Assembly: GCA_948665105.1 (NCBI GenBank)
Contig: CAPNGW010000201.1
Coordinates: 1 to 5,032 of the forward strand
From: an uncultured Lachnospiraceae bacterium
GTDB taxonomy: Bacteria > Bacillota > Clostridia > Lachnospirales > Lachnospiraceae
Length of the DNA stretch: 5,032 bases
Direction: 5' to 3'
Translations under genes and position numbers: made by a program
Notes under the pieces: generated by a model
The model's database searches: none
What the model was told of the DNA's origin: nothing
Seen by the model: the letters and a program-made list of their open reading frames with translations, nothing else
Shown: in pieces, positions 1-5,032 of the stretch
Numbering within the stretch: position 1 is the stretch's first letter
Layout: each line of letters opens with the position of its first letter

Positions 1-772
1 CTTTAACGGCACCCGCAAGGTGATTGACGGAATCTGCGCCCAGGTGGAGGTGCAGACAGCCAACAAGGCCTACTGGTTCAAGGTGGACGAGAAGGGTGAG
101 CTTGTGGGCGGTATCTCCAAGTTTTTACAGGAGCGCAAAGAGGCGGTCATGGAGGCTCTGAACTTAAAGCCCGGTGATTTTGTGGGCCTTACCGCAGGAG
201 CGAAGCTTACGGCTCTTAAGACAGCCGGAGTCTTAAGAAAGCTTTTGGGAGCCGCCAGCGAAAATCACATGCGCAAGGACTGCTATGAGTTTTGCTGGAT
301 TGTGGACTTCCCCATGTACGAGATTGGGGAGGAGTCCGGGGAGCTGGAATTTTGCCACAATCCCTTTTCCATGCCCCAGGGAGGAATGGAGGCCCTGACA
401 AATCAGGTGCCCTTGTCTATCCTGGCTTACCAGTACGATTTGGTGTGCAACGGTGTGGAGCTTTCCTCCGGGGCAGTACGAAATCACAATCCCGAGATTA
501 TGATTAAGGCCTTTGAGCTGGTGGGCCTGGGAGAAGAGGACGTTAAGGCCAAGTTTCCGGCCATGTATAACGCCTTCTGCTACGGCGCGCCGCCCCATGC
601 AGGCATTGCCCCCGGGGTGGACCGGATGATTATGCTGATTTGTGGCGAGGAGAGCATTCGGGAGATTATACCCTTCCCCATGAACAAAAACGCGATGGAT
701 GTAATGATGGGGGCACCGGCACAGGTGGAGGAAAAGCAGCTTACAGATGTGCACATCAAGATAAAGGAATAG
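1..772 (+). CDS. aspS: Aspartyl-tRNA synthetase, C-terminal part (5' end outside window)
   Basis: Cytoplasmic class II aminoacyl-tRNA synthetase that activates aspartate with ATP and loads it on tRNA-Asp. The frame is open from base 2 and ends at TAG 770-772, giving 256 residues; a full bacterial enzyme is about 590, so roughly the last 43% is seen. The first ~90 residues match the end of the bacterial-specific GAD insertion domain (KVDEKGELVGGISKFL, LKPGDFVGL). Next come WIVDFPMYE, HNPFSMPQGG (356-385), YDLVCNGVELSSGAVRNH, and class II motif 3 GAPPHAGIAPGVDRM (584-628) with the invariant Arg at codon 623-625. The tail IREIIPFPMN...MMGAP...QLTDVHIK is the usual AspRS C-terminus. A GTG at 20 is internal, not a start. 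Nothing looks broken. Whether it is tRNA-Asp specific or also charges tRNA-Asn depends on the N-terminal anticodon-binding domain, which is not in the window. The identification is very secure. Confidence 0.97.
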   Translation, partial: FNGTRKVIDGICAQVEVQTANKAYWFKVDEKGELVGGISKFLQERKEAVMEALNLKPGDFVGLTAGAKLTALKTAGVLRKLLGAASENHMRKDCYEFCWIVDFPMYEIGEESGELEFCHNPFSMPQGGMEALTNQVPLSILAYQYDLVCNGVELSSGAVRNHNPEIMIKAFELVGLGEEDVKAKFPAMYNAFCYGAPPHAGIAPGVDRMIMLICGEESIREIIPFPMNKNAMDVMMGAPAQVEEKQLTDVHIKIKE

Positions 773-812
773 AAAAAACAGAAAAAAGGATAGAAATTGT
801 TGGTTACAAGCT

Positions 813-833
813 AGATTTTTGTTAAGATTTTTG
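813..833 (+). repeat. Tandem 9-bp direct repeat AGATTTTTG with 12-bp period
   Basis: The 9-mer AGATTTTTG occurs at 813-821 and again at 825-833, separated by TTA. The pair covers the -35 region of the putative atoD promoter and runs up to its -10 box. It could be a regulator half-site pair or chance in an AT-rich spacer; the sequence alone does not decide. Confidence 0.4.
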
Positions 834-840
834 GTATAAT
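832..840 (+). promoter_or_regulatory. Extended -10 promoter of the CoA-transferase operon
   Basis: TGGTATAAT (832-840) is a perfect extended -10 (TGnTATAAT) with the hexamer at 835-840. At a 17-bp spacing the -35 position would be TAGATT (812-817), which is a poor match, so the promoter probably relies on the extended -10, perhaps with an activator. Transcription would begin near 847, leaving a leader of about 38 nt before the atoD start at 885. Confidence 0.65.
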
Positions 841-873
841 AAAATACGGAATTCAGAATTTGAATGAGGAGAA

Positions 874-879
874 AGGAGA
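874..879 (+). promoter_or_regulatory. Ribosome binding site deciding the atoD start
   Basis: AGGAGA at 874-879 lies 5 nt before ATG 885. An in-frame ATG at 864 would add seven residues, but this Shine-Dalgarno sequence would then fall inside the coding region and no good site precedes 864. The start at 885 also aligns with the N-termini of clostridial CtfA proteins. Confidence 0.85.
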
Positions 880-884
880 TATGT

Positions 885-1547
885 ATGTCTAAGGTAAAAA
901 CAATTACCCAGAGCGAAGCTGCCGGCATGTTCAAGGACGGTATGACCATCATGATTGGCGGCTTCATGGTAAACGGCACCGCAACACGGTTGGTGGATGC
1001 CATTGTGGAGAGCGGGGCCAAGGATTTGACGATTATCTGTAACGATGCAGGTCGTCCGGGAGAGGGATGTGGAAAGCTTCTGGATACCCATCAGGCCAAG
1101 AAGCTGATTGCCAGCCATGTGGGCCTTAACAAGGTTTGTGGCCAGCAGTACAGCGCTGGAGAGCTGGATTTGGTTCTTACTCCCCAGGGAACTTTAGCGG
1201 AGCAGATTCGAAGCGGCGGGGCAGGCTTGGGCGGAGTTTTGACTCCTACCGGAGTTGGAACCTCTGTAGCAGACGGCAAGCAGATTGTTGAGGTGGACGG
1301 CAGAGAATACCTGCTGGAGAAGCCCCTGAAAGCAGATGTGGCACTGATTAAGGCTTACCAGGTGGATGCAGCAGGAAATGTCCGTTATAAGGGATCCACA
1401 AGGAACTTCAATCCCATGATGGCTATGGCTGCCGATATCGTTATCGTAGAAGCTGACGAGTATGTGGAGGCCGGAGCTATCGGACCTGATTTCGTAGAGA
1501 CGCCGGGTGTATTTGTAACCCATATTTTAAAAGGAGGTGCTGAATAA
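885..1547 (+). CDS. atoD: Acetate/butyrate-acetoacetate CoA-transferase subunit alpha
   Basis: Alpha subunit (220 aa) of a family I, two-subunit CoA-transferase that moves CoA between acyl-CoA and a short-chain acid such as acetate, butyrate or acetoacetate; cytoplasmic. The length equals that of AtoD/CtfA (about 218-220). The N-terminal signature DGMTIMIGGFMVNG (residues 18-31) contains the glycine-rich GGF. Other family blocks follow: LTIICNDAG, KKLIASHVG, LTPQGTLAEQIRSGGAGLGGVLTPTGVGT (ending at residue 126, shown here only as landmarks), YLLEKPLKADVALIKA, and NFNPMMAMAADIVIVEA. From memory it resembles Clostridium acetobutylicum CtfA closely. One signature position that is usually Pro (GxP) is Ala33. 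It is the first gene of the operon, and its TAA stop overlaps the ATG of the beta subunit (TAATG), with AAGGAGG at 1531-1537 serving the next gene. The symbol ctfA would fit equally well; the exact substrate pair cannot be read from sequence. Confidence 0.93.
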   Translation: MSKVKTITQSEAAGMFKDGMTIMIGGFMVNGTATRLVDAIVESGAKDLTIICNDAGRPGEGCGKLLDTHQAKKLIASHVGLNKVCGQQYSAGELDLVLTPQGTLAEQIRSGGAGLGGVLTPTGVGTSVADGKQIVEVDGREYLLEKPLKADVALIKAYQVDAAGNVRYKGSTRNFNPMMAMAADIVIVEADEYVEAGAIGPDFVETPGVFVTHILKGGAE

Positions 1548-2200
1548 TGGAAGATAAGAAAGGCTTTATCGCGGCTCGTGTAGCCAAGGAATTAAAGGAC
1601 GGCGACGTGGTGAATCTTGGTATCGGACTTCCCACTCTGGTTCCCAGCTATTTGGACCCTTCCGTCAGCATTACCCTTCAGTCCGAGAACGGATTTTTGG
1701 GTCTGAAGGCTCAGGCAGACAACCCTGAGGATGCTCCCTACATTGTCAATGCAGGCGGCGCACCGGCAGGAGTTGAGCCCACCGGAGCATTTTTCAGCAG
1801 TGCAGATTCCTTTGCCATCATCCGTGGCGGACACGTGGATGCAACGGTACTTGGTTCTCTCCAGGTGGATGAGAAGGGAAATATTGCCAACTGGATTATC
1901 CCCGGCAAGATGGTTCCCGGTATGGGCGGAGCCATGGACCTTGTAGTGGGAGCCAGAAAGGTTATCGTGGCCATGGAGCACACCAACAAGGGAGTGCACA
2001 AGATTCTCAAGGAGTGCACACTTCCCCTGACAGCCAAAGGCCAGGTAAACATGATTGTCACCGAGATGGGTGTTATGGATGTGACACCGGAGGGGCTGGT
2101 TCTCACTGAGTACAACCCGGAGTTCACATTGGAAGAGATTCAGGAGGCCACAGAGGCAAAGCTGATTATCTCCGAGAATTTAAAAGAGATGACAGTATAA
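1547..2200 (+). CDS. atoA: Acetate/butyrate-acetoacetate CoA-transferase subunit beta
   Basis: Catalytic beta subunit (217 aa) of the same CoA-transferase; it forms an oligomer with the alpha subunit. Family I enzymes use a glutamate that becomes a glutamyl-CoA thioester. Here it is Glu47 in LQSENGFLG (residues 44-52, codon 1685-1687), an exact match to the second CoA-transferase signature. Upstream is NLGIGLPTLVPSYL; downstream are VNAGGAPAG, SFAIIRGGHVDATVLG, QVDEKGNIANWIIPGKM, GMGGAMDLVVGARKVIVAM, HTNKG and CTLPLTAKGQVNMIVTEMGV. These blocks are nearly continuous with my memory of clostridial CtfB. The start ATG overlaps the alpha stop by one base and is preceded at a 9-nt spacing by a strong AAGGAGG, so both subunits should be made in matched amounts. 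The stop again overlaps the next start (TAATG at 2198-2202). The symbol ctfB is an alternative; butyrate production, acetoacetate use or amino-acid fermentation are all possible roles. Confidence 0.94.
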   Translation: MEDKKGFIAARVAKELKDGDVVNLGIGLPTLVPSYLDPSVSITLQSENGFLGLKAQADNPEDAPYIVNAGGAPAGVEPTGAFFSSADSFAIIRGGHVDATVLGSLQVDEKGNIANWIIPGKMVPGMGGAMDLVVGARKVIVAMEHTNKGVHKILKECTLPLTAKGQVNMIVTEMGVMDVTPEGLVLTEYNPEFTLEEIQEATEAKLIISENLKEMTV

Positions 2201-2835
2201 TGAAAAAGGGAATACTGTTTGATTTGGACGGAACATTGTGGGATTCCTCCCGGCAGGTGGCTGAGTCATGGGTTTTGGCTCTTAAAGATCTTCCGGAGGT
2301 TAAGACTGTGGTTACCGTGGAGTCGGTACAGGCAGTGATGGGAAAGTCCATGGAGGAAATTGCAGATATTGTATTTGACGGATTTAATAAGGCGCGCCGG
2401 ATGGAGTTCTTAGAGCATTGCTTCGATGTGGAGAACCGATATATTAGGGAACATGGCGGAACTTTGTTTGAGGGCTTAAAAGAAGCGCTTGCGCAGTTGA
2501 AGAAGAATTATCATCTTTATATTGTCAGCAACTGTCAGACAGGATACATAGAGGCTTTTTTGGAGTATCATAAGATGAGAGATTTCTTTGAAGACTTTGA
2601 ATGCTATGGTGCAACGGGCAGGCCTAAGGGTGAGAACATCCGGCTGGTCATACAGCGGAACCACCTGGAGCAGGCAATTTATGTGGGAGATACCCAGGGT
2701 GATTACCAGGCAGCCTCCTTTGCGGGGATTCCTTTCGTCCATGCAAGAACCGGGTATGGAAGGATAGACGGAGAGGCTCCTTACATAGAGTCATTAAGCC
2801 AGCTTCCGGCGTTGGCAAAGAAGCTGATGCAGTAG
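2200..2835 (+). CDS. HAD-superfamily hydrolase (phosphoglycolate phosphatase-like)
   Basis: Probable cytoplasmic phosphatase (211 aa) of the haloacid dehalogenase superfamily, Gph/PGP-like. All four motifs are visible: motif I DLDGT with nucleophile Asp8 and acid/base Asp10; motif II at IVSN (Ser110-Asn111); motif III Lys143 in GRPKGEN; and motif IV GDTQGD (Asp164, Asp168), which binds Mg2+. The segment from about residue 15 to 90 is a helical C1-type cap, which usually selects small phosphorylated metabolites. The start overlaps the atoA stop, and the upstream Shine-Dalgarno is weak (AAGAGA, 2184-2189), so translation probably depends on ribosomes ending atoA. The gene ends in a tandem TAG TAA. 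It is the last gene of the operon, followed by a terminator. The substrate is unknown. The family is promiscuous, and linkage to CoA-transferase does not by itself show a shared pathway. Confidence 0.88.
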   Translation: MKKGILFDLDGTLWDSSRQVAESWVLALKDLPEVKTVVTVESVQAVMGKSMEEIADIVFDGFNKARRMEFLEHCFDVENRYIREHGGTLFEGLKEALAQLKKNYHLYIVSNCQTGYIEAFLEYHKMRDFFEDFECYGATGRPKGENIRLVIQRNHLEQAIYVGDTQGDYQAASFAGIPFVHARTGYGRIDGEAPYIESLSQLPALAKKLMQ

Positions 2836-2856
2836 TAATTTCCACAAACAGGTATC

Positions 2857-2870
2857 GTAGATTTGTCTAC
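2857..2870 (+). other. Small hairpin just before the terminator
   Basis: GTAGA (2857-2861) and TCTAC (2866-2870) form a perfect 5-bp stem with a TTTG loop, directly abutting the A-tract of the terminator. It is too short to terminate alone. It could help fold the transcript's 3' end or be chance. Confidence 0.3.
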
Positions 2871-2909
2871 AAAAAAGAGTCGCTGGATTCATACAGCGGC
2901 TCTTTTTTT
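2871..2909. terminator. Rho-independent terminator between convergent genes, probably bidirectional
   Basis: The stem GAGTCGCTG (2877-2885) pairs with CAGCGGCTC (2894-2902), nine pairs with one G-T wobble, around an 8-nt loop. A run of six A precedes it and seven T follow (2903-2909). Read on + it ends the CoA-transferase/HAD operon 36 bp after the stop; read on - it has a U-tract too and sits 33 bp past the stop of the PAP2 gene, so it can serve both. Confidence 0.92.
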
Positions 2910-2941
2910 ACTCTATGGGAAAGGTGGGAGCAGGCTCCGTT

Positions 2942-3604
2942 TCATGTTTTCTGTAATTCCCGGCGGTATACCTTTTTTGGCTGTTGCTGAAGCTCTCTCA
3001 CGTACACAAGGACATACATGACTGCGGCCAGAAGAAAGGCAGTGATTACGTCAAACACGGAGTGCTGCTTTAAGAACATGGTGGACAGTACAATGCTAAT
3101 CATAAGCAGACCTGATCCAGCCTGAATCCATTTGTACCGGCGAAGCTTCACACTTCTGGACACGGCCATGTGCACCGCCAGAGAGTTGTACACGTGGATG
3201 CTGGGGAACAGGTTGGTGGAGGTATCTGCAGAGTACAGCCACTGTACCAGGGTGGTGAATATGCTGTCGTTCTTAAAGACGCTGGGCCTTAAATAGTGGC
3301 CGTTGGGATAGACGGTGGAAATCACAAGGAACAGCGTCATTCCCACGAACAGGACGCAGCACAGCTTGTAGTAGTCGGAGACATTGGTGAAAAAGAAATA
3401 TACCACAGCCACCGCCACATACAAAAACCACAAGAGGTAGGGCACAATAAAATATTCAATAAAAGGGATATAGTCATCCACTGCCATATGAACCACGTGG
3501 AAGCGGTTGGTCACAGTCTTTTCCAGATATGTAAACCAGCCAAGATATATAAGCAGATAGGATAATATCCAAGCATGCTTATATTTTTTAAGCAATTCTT
3601 TCAT
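2942..3604 (-). CDS. PAP2-family membrane phosphatase / inositol-phosphorylceramide-synthase-like protein
   Basis: Integral membrane protein (220 aa) with about six hydrophobic segments: roughly residues 11-27, 52-72, 81-98, 115-124 (weak), 159-178 and 184-203. PAP2 proteins remove or transfer phosphate on lipids such as phosphatidate or undecaprenyl diphosphate at the membrane face. Catalytic blocks are present: C1-like YPNGHYLRP with Arg106-Pro107, C2-like FPSIH with His137, and C3-like STMFLKQHSVFD with His181 and Asp185. The C2 form PSIH and the YPNG/LRP block resemble the PAP2_3 (Aur1-like) branch rather than classic PgpB. Start ATG (3602-3604 on -) is preceded 9 nt upstream by GGAGGA (complement of 3614-3619). 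It is a single-gene unit converging on the HAD operon and sharing its terminator. The C-terminus is basic (KKVYRRELQKT), suggesting a cytoplasmic tail. The substrate is unknown. Confidence 0.88.
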   Translation of the reverse strand: MKELLKKYKHAWILSYLLIYLGWFTYLEKTVTNRFHVVHMAVDDYIPFIEYFIVPYLLWFLYVAVAVVYFFFTNVSDYYKLCCVLFVGMTLFLVISTVYPNGHYLRPSVFKNDSIFTTLVQWLYSADTSTNLFPSIHVYNSLAVHMAVSRSVKLRRYKWIQAGSGLLMISIVLSTMFLKQHSVFDVITAFLLAAVMYVLVYVRELQQQPKKVYRRELQKT

Positions 3605-3652
3605 AACGACACATCCTCCACCATATTTTTAAACAAGTTCTTATCAATTCGG

Positions 3653-3681
3653 ATTATATCACAGTGAAAAAGGGGAAACAA
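3653..3681 (-). promoter_or_regulatory. Promoter of the PAP2 gene (extended -10)
   Basis: On the - strand, TGATATAAT (complement of 3653-3661) is a perfect extended -10. A weak -35, TTGTTT (complement of 3676-3681), lies 17 bp upstream. Transcription would start near 3646, giving a leader of about 42 nt that contains the GGAGGA site. Confidence 0.75.
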
Positions 3682-3783
3682 TGGAGATTTTAACAATTAA
3701 GAAAATATTAAAATTTTATGTACTAATCCACAGCGGAGCGGTTTTTGAATCATAGGGAAGTGCTAAGAATTTTCCTGTGATAT
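3682..3783. other. AT-rich spacer between the PAP2 promoter and the tRNA terminator
   Basis: No supported gene. The stretch is AT-rich at its left end. A + strand 24-codon ORF (3681-3755) overlaps it but has little support (see findings). A weak 6-bp imperfect stem, AGGGAA/TTTCCT around 3754-3777, is not convincing. Confidence 0.5.
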
Positions 3784-3812
3784 AAAAAAAGAAACCGACA
3801 TTCATCGGTTTC
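3784..3812 (-). terminator. Rho-independent terminator of the tRNA-Pro gene
   Basis: On the - strand GAAACCGA (complement of 3805-3812) pairs with TCGGTTTC (complement of 3791-3798), eight perfect pairs around a 6-nt loop, followed by seven U (complement of the A run 3784-3790). It lies 12 nt beyond the 3' end of the tRNA. There is no T-run on the + side, so it acts only on the - strand. Confidence 0.9.
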
Positions 3813-3824
3813 TCAAAAGGGAGA

Positions 3825-3899
<75 letters not shown>

Positions 3900-3909
3900 C
3901 ATGAAAAGT

Positions 3910-3938
3910 ATTTTAGCATACCTGCCCCATGATTGCAA
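3910..3938 (-). promoter_or_regulatory. Promoter of the tRNA-Pro gene
   Basis: On the - strand: -35 TTGCAA (complement of 3933-3938), a 17-bp spacer, and -10 TAAAAT (complement of 3910-3915) preceded by TGC, giving an extended -10. Transcription would start near 3903, only about 4 nt before the mature tRNA 5' end. Confidence 0.8.
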
Positions 3939-3939
3939 G

Positions 3940-3979
3940 TATTTTTTAAAAAAAATTCAGTAAAATTTTTGTAATATTT
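3940..3979 (-). promoter_or_regulatory. A/T-tract upstream element of the tRNA-Pro promoter
   Basis: Just upstream of the -35 box on the - strand lies about 40 bp made almost only of A and T tracts. This resembles the UP elements that bind the RNA polymerase alpha subunit at stable-RNA promoters. Assignment rests on composition and position only. Confidence 0.5.
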
Positions 3980-4033
3980 TTGCAAGGTGGCGCTTTTCGT
4001 GCCGTGGAGACAGATTAAGAATCCGCTAAGCTA

Positions 4034-4061
4034 TTGACAATCCCACTAAAGCCTATATAAT
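4034..4061 (+). promoter_or_regulatory. Consensus promoter of the envelope-protein gene
   Basis: A perfect TTGACA (4034-4039) and a perfect TATAAT (4056-4061) are separated by 16 bp. Transcription would start near 4068, leaving a leader of about 38 nt before ATG 4106. Both boxes match housekeeping sigma-A consensus, so constitutive expression is likely. The spacing is 1 bp short of the optimum. Confidence 0.88.
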
Positions 4062-4105
4062 TAGAGAAGATTGAAATATTTTATAAGAAAGGACTTTTGA
4101 ATTTA

Positions 4106-5032
4106 ATGGGGAAGATAGGAAAGAAGAAGTGGATAATCCTGGTGGCCGGGATTGTGGTGGCAGTGCTGGCGGCAGTCTATCTGGTATTGGGGTTTTACTT
4201 CCACAGTCATTTCTGGTTTCGCACCATGATTAATGGAGTAGACTGTTCCGGTAAAAGTGTGACAGAGGTAGAAGAGGTTATACGGGGGGAAATTGGACGA
4301 TATGAAATAAAGCTTGAAGAGCGCGGCGGAGAGACAGAGGCTATAAGAGGCAGCGATATCGGATTGTCTCCCGTATTTGACGGAAGCCTGGAAAAGGAGC
4401 TTCGCTCCCGCAGCGGGTTTGCCTGGCCTGCCTCGCTGTTTCGAACAACCACCCTGGAATTTGAGACCATGGTGGATTATCGGGAGGATTTGTTCCCGGA
4501 AGTGGTGGGAGCTCTTAAGTGCCTGAAGCCGGAAAACAACAGGAAGCCTGAGAATGCGTACCTTTCAGAATATAAGCCAGGGGTTGGATATGAGATTGTT
4601 CCCGAGAAGGAAGGAACACTTCTGGACGGTGAGCTTCTCAAGGCTGCGCTTAAGAAGGCAATCATTGGCCTGAAGGGCAGCCTGTCGCTGGAGGAGGAGG
4701 GATGCTATGCGGAGCCTGAGATTCGCTCCGACAATCAGGAGCTTACAGCTCTTCTTAAGGAGATGAATGCCTGTGTGTCCACGGCAATTATTTATGACTT
4801 CGGGGGCGCCACGGAAGTGTTGGACGGGGAAGCCATACACAAATGGCTGAGCGTTACCGATGAAAAAGAAATCACCATTGATGAAGAGCAGGTTGGTGAG
4901 TATGTCAAAGGGCTGGCAGAGAAATACGATACGGCCTCCAAGGCCCGAAGCTTTACTACCTCCTACGGCCCCACCGTTACCCTCTACACGAATGCCTACG
5001 GGTGGCGTATCGACCGGGAGGGTGAGACGGAG
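4106..5032 (+). CDS. Membrane-anchored peptidoglycan-binding protein, probable L,D-transpeptidase (3' end outside window)
   Basis: The reading frame is open from ATG 4106 to the right edge (309 residues, no stop). The N-terminus has basic residues MGKIGKKK followed by one hydrophobic helix (about residues 9-32), a signal-anchor that leaves the rest outside the membrane. Residues about 40-95 contain INGVDCSGKSVTEVEEVI, which resembles the first half of the PG_binding_4 domain. Residues about 156-175 (YKPGVGYEIVPEKEG) and 225-280 (AIIYDFGGATEVLDG, IDEEQVGEYVKGLAEKYDT) resemble the second copy. The final FTTSYGPTV (from Phe283) and YGWRID lead, in known relatives, into the YkuD L,D-transpeptidase domain, which would make 3-3 peptidoglycan cross-links. 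That domain and its Cys are beyond the window, so catalytic activity is an inference. Start choice: AAGGA (4089-4093) lies 12 nt upstream, a little far; the in-frame TTG at 4097 would be only 3 nt away. Confidence 0.85.
   Translation, partial: MGKIGKKKWIILVAGIVVAVLAAVYLVLGFYFHSHFWFRTMINGVDCSGKSVTEVEEVIRGEIGRYEIKLEERGGETEAIRGSDIGLSPVFDGSLEKELRSRSGFAWPASLFRTTTLEFETMVDYREDLFPEVVGALKCLKPENNRKPENAYLSEYKPGVGYEIVPEKEGTLLDGELLKAALKKAIIGLKGSLSLEEEGCYAEPEIRSDNQELTALLKEMNACVSTAIIYDFGGATEVLDGEAIHKWLSVTDEKEITIDEEQVGEYVKGLAEKYDTASKARSFTTSYGPTVTLYTNAYGWRIDREGETE

Noticed and set aside
864..884. Upstream in-frame ATG as the start of atoD
   Set aside because: It would put the best Shine-Dalgarno (874-879) inside the gene and add seven residues absent from the family as I know it.
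233..1021. Long - strand open frame (262 codons) opposite the end of aspS and start of atoD
   Set aside because: It lies antisense to two strongly conserved genes and spans their intergenic gap, has no good ribosome binding site that I see, and its translation resembles no protein I know.
1592..2127. Overlapping - strand frames inside atoA
   Set aside because: Opposite a fully recognisable CoA-transferase subunit; no supporting signals.
3296..3565. + strand open frame (89 codons) inside the PAP2 gene
   Set aside because: Antisense shadow of a gene with clear PAP2 motifs, promoter and ribosome binding site; low-complexity His/Gln-rich translation.
3987..4004. GGCGC/GTGCC stem-loop in the spacer before the envelope gene
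   Set aside because: Only five pairs with a wobble, no T-run, and no transcript known to end there; likely chance.
4207..4840. - strand frames opposite the envelope-protein gene
   Set aside because: Shadows of a + strand frame that has a consensus promoter, signal-anchor and recognisable domain blocks.

Overview
The window looks like chromosomal DNA of a low-to-medium GC anaerobic Firmicute, most likely a Clostridia/Lachnospiraceae-type organism. This is an inference from several things. The ribosome binding sites are strong AGGAG types, and several promoters carry extended -10 elements. The CoA-transferase proteins closely resemble clostridial CtfA/CtfB. There is an envelope protein with an N-terminal anchor and a peptidoglycan-binding-type region of a kind common in Lachnospiraceae, and a tRNA gene that does not encode its CCA end. 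I cannot name the species from sequence alone.

Layout, left to right. (1) Bases 1-772 hold the 3' part of aspS (aspartyl-tRNA synthetase), cut by the left edge. (2) A short AT-rich gap has no visible terminator but carries an extended -10 promoter. It is followed by a tight three-gene operon on the + strand: the alpha and beta subunits of a butyrate/acetoacetate-type CoA-transferase (885-1547 and 1547-2200), then a HAD-superfamily phosphatase (2200-2835). Both junctions are TAATG stop-start overlaps. (3) A rho-independent hairpin with A and T tracts on its two sides (about 2871-2909) separates this operon from a convergent membrane PAP2-family phosphatase/transferase on the - strand (2942-3604), which has its own extended -10 promoter. 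(4) A solitary tRNA-Pro(GGG) gene on the - strand (3825-3899) has its own promoter and terminator. (5) A divergent + strand promoter with consensus -35 and -10 boxes (4034-4061) drives a membrane-anchored peptidoglycan-binding/L,D-transpeptidase-type envelope protein (4106 onward), cut by the right edge before any catalytic domain.

How the parts work together: the CoA-transferase subunits form one enzyme that moves CoA between short-chain fatty acids, and the phosphatase is translationally tied to it for reasons the sequence does not reveal. The other genes (protein synthesis, lipid or undecaprenyl phosphate handling, cell wall) are ordinary core or envelope functions in separate transcription units. 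I see no mobile element, CRISPR array, phage gene, toxin-antitoxin pair or defence system. The most interesting points are the coupling of the HAD phosphatase to the CoA-transferase, the non-canonical PAP2 motifs, and the direct repeat in the operon promoter region. No clearly novel system is visible.
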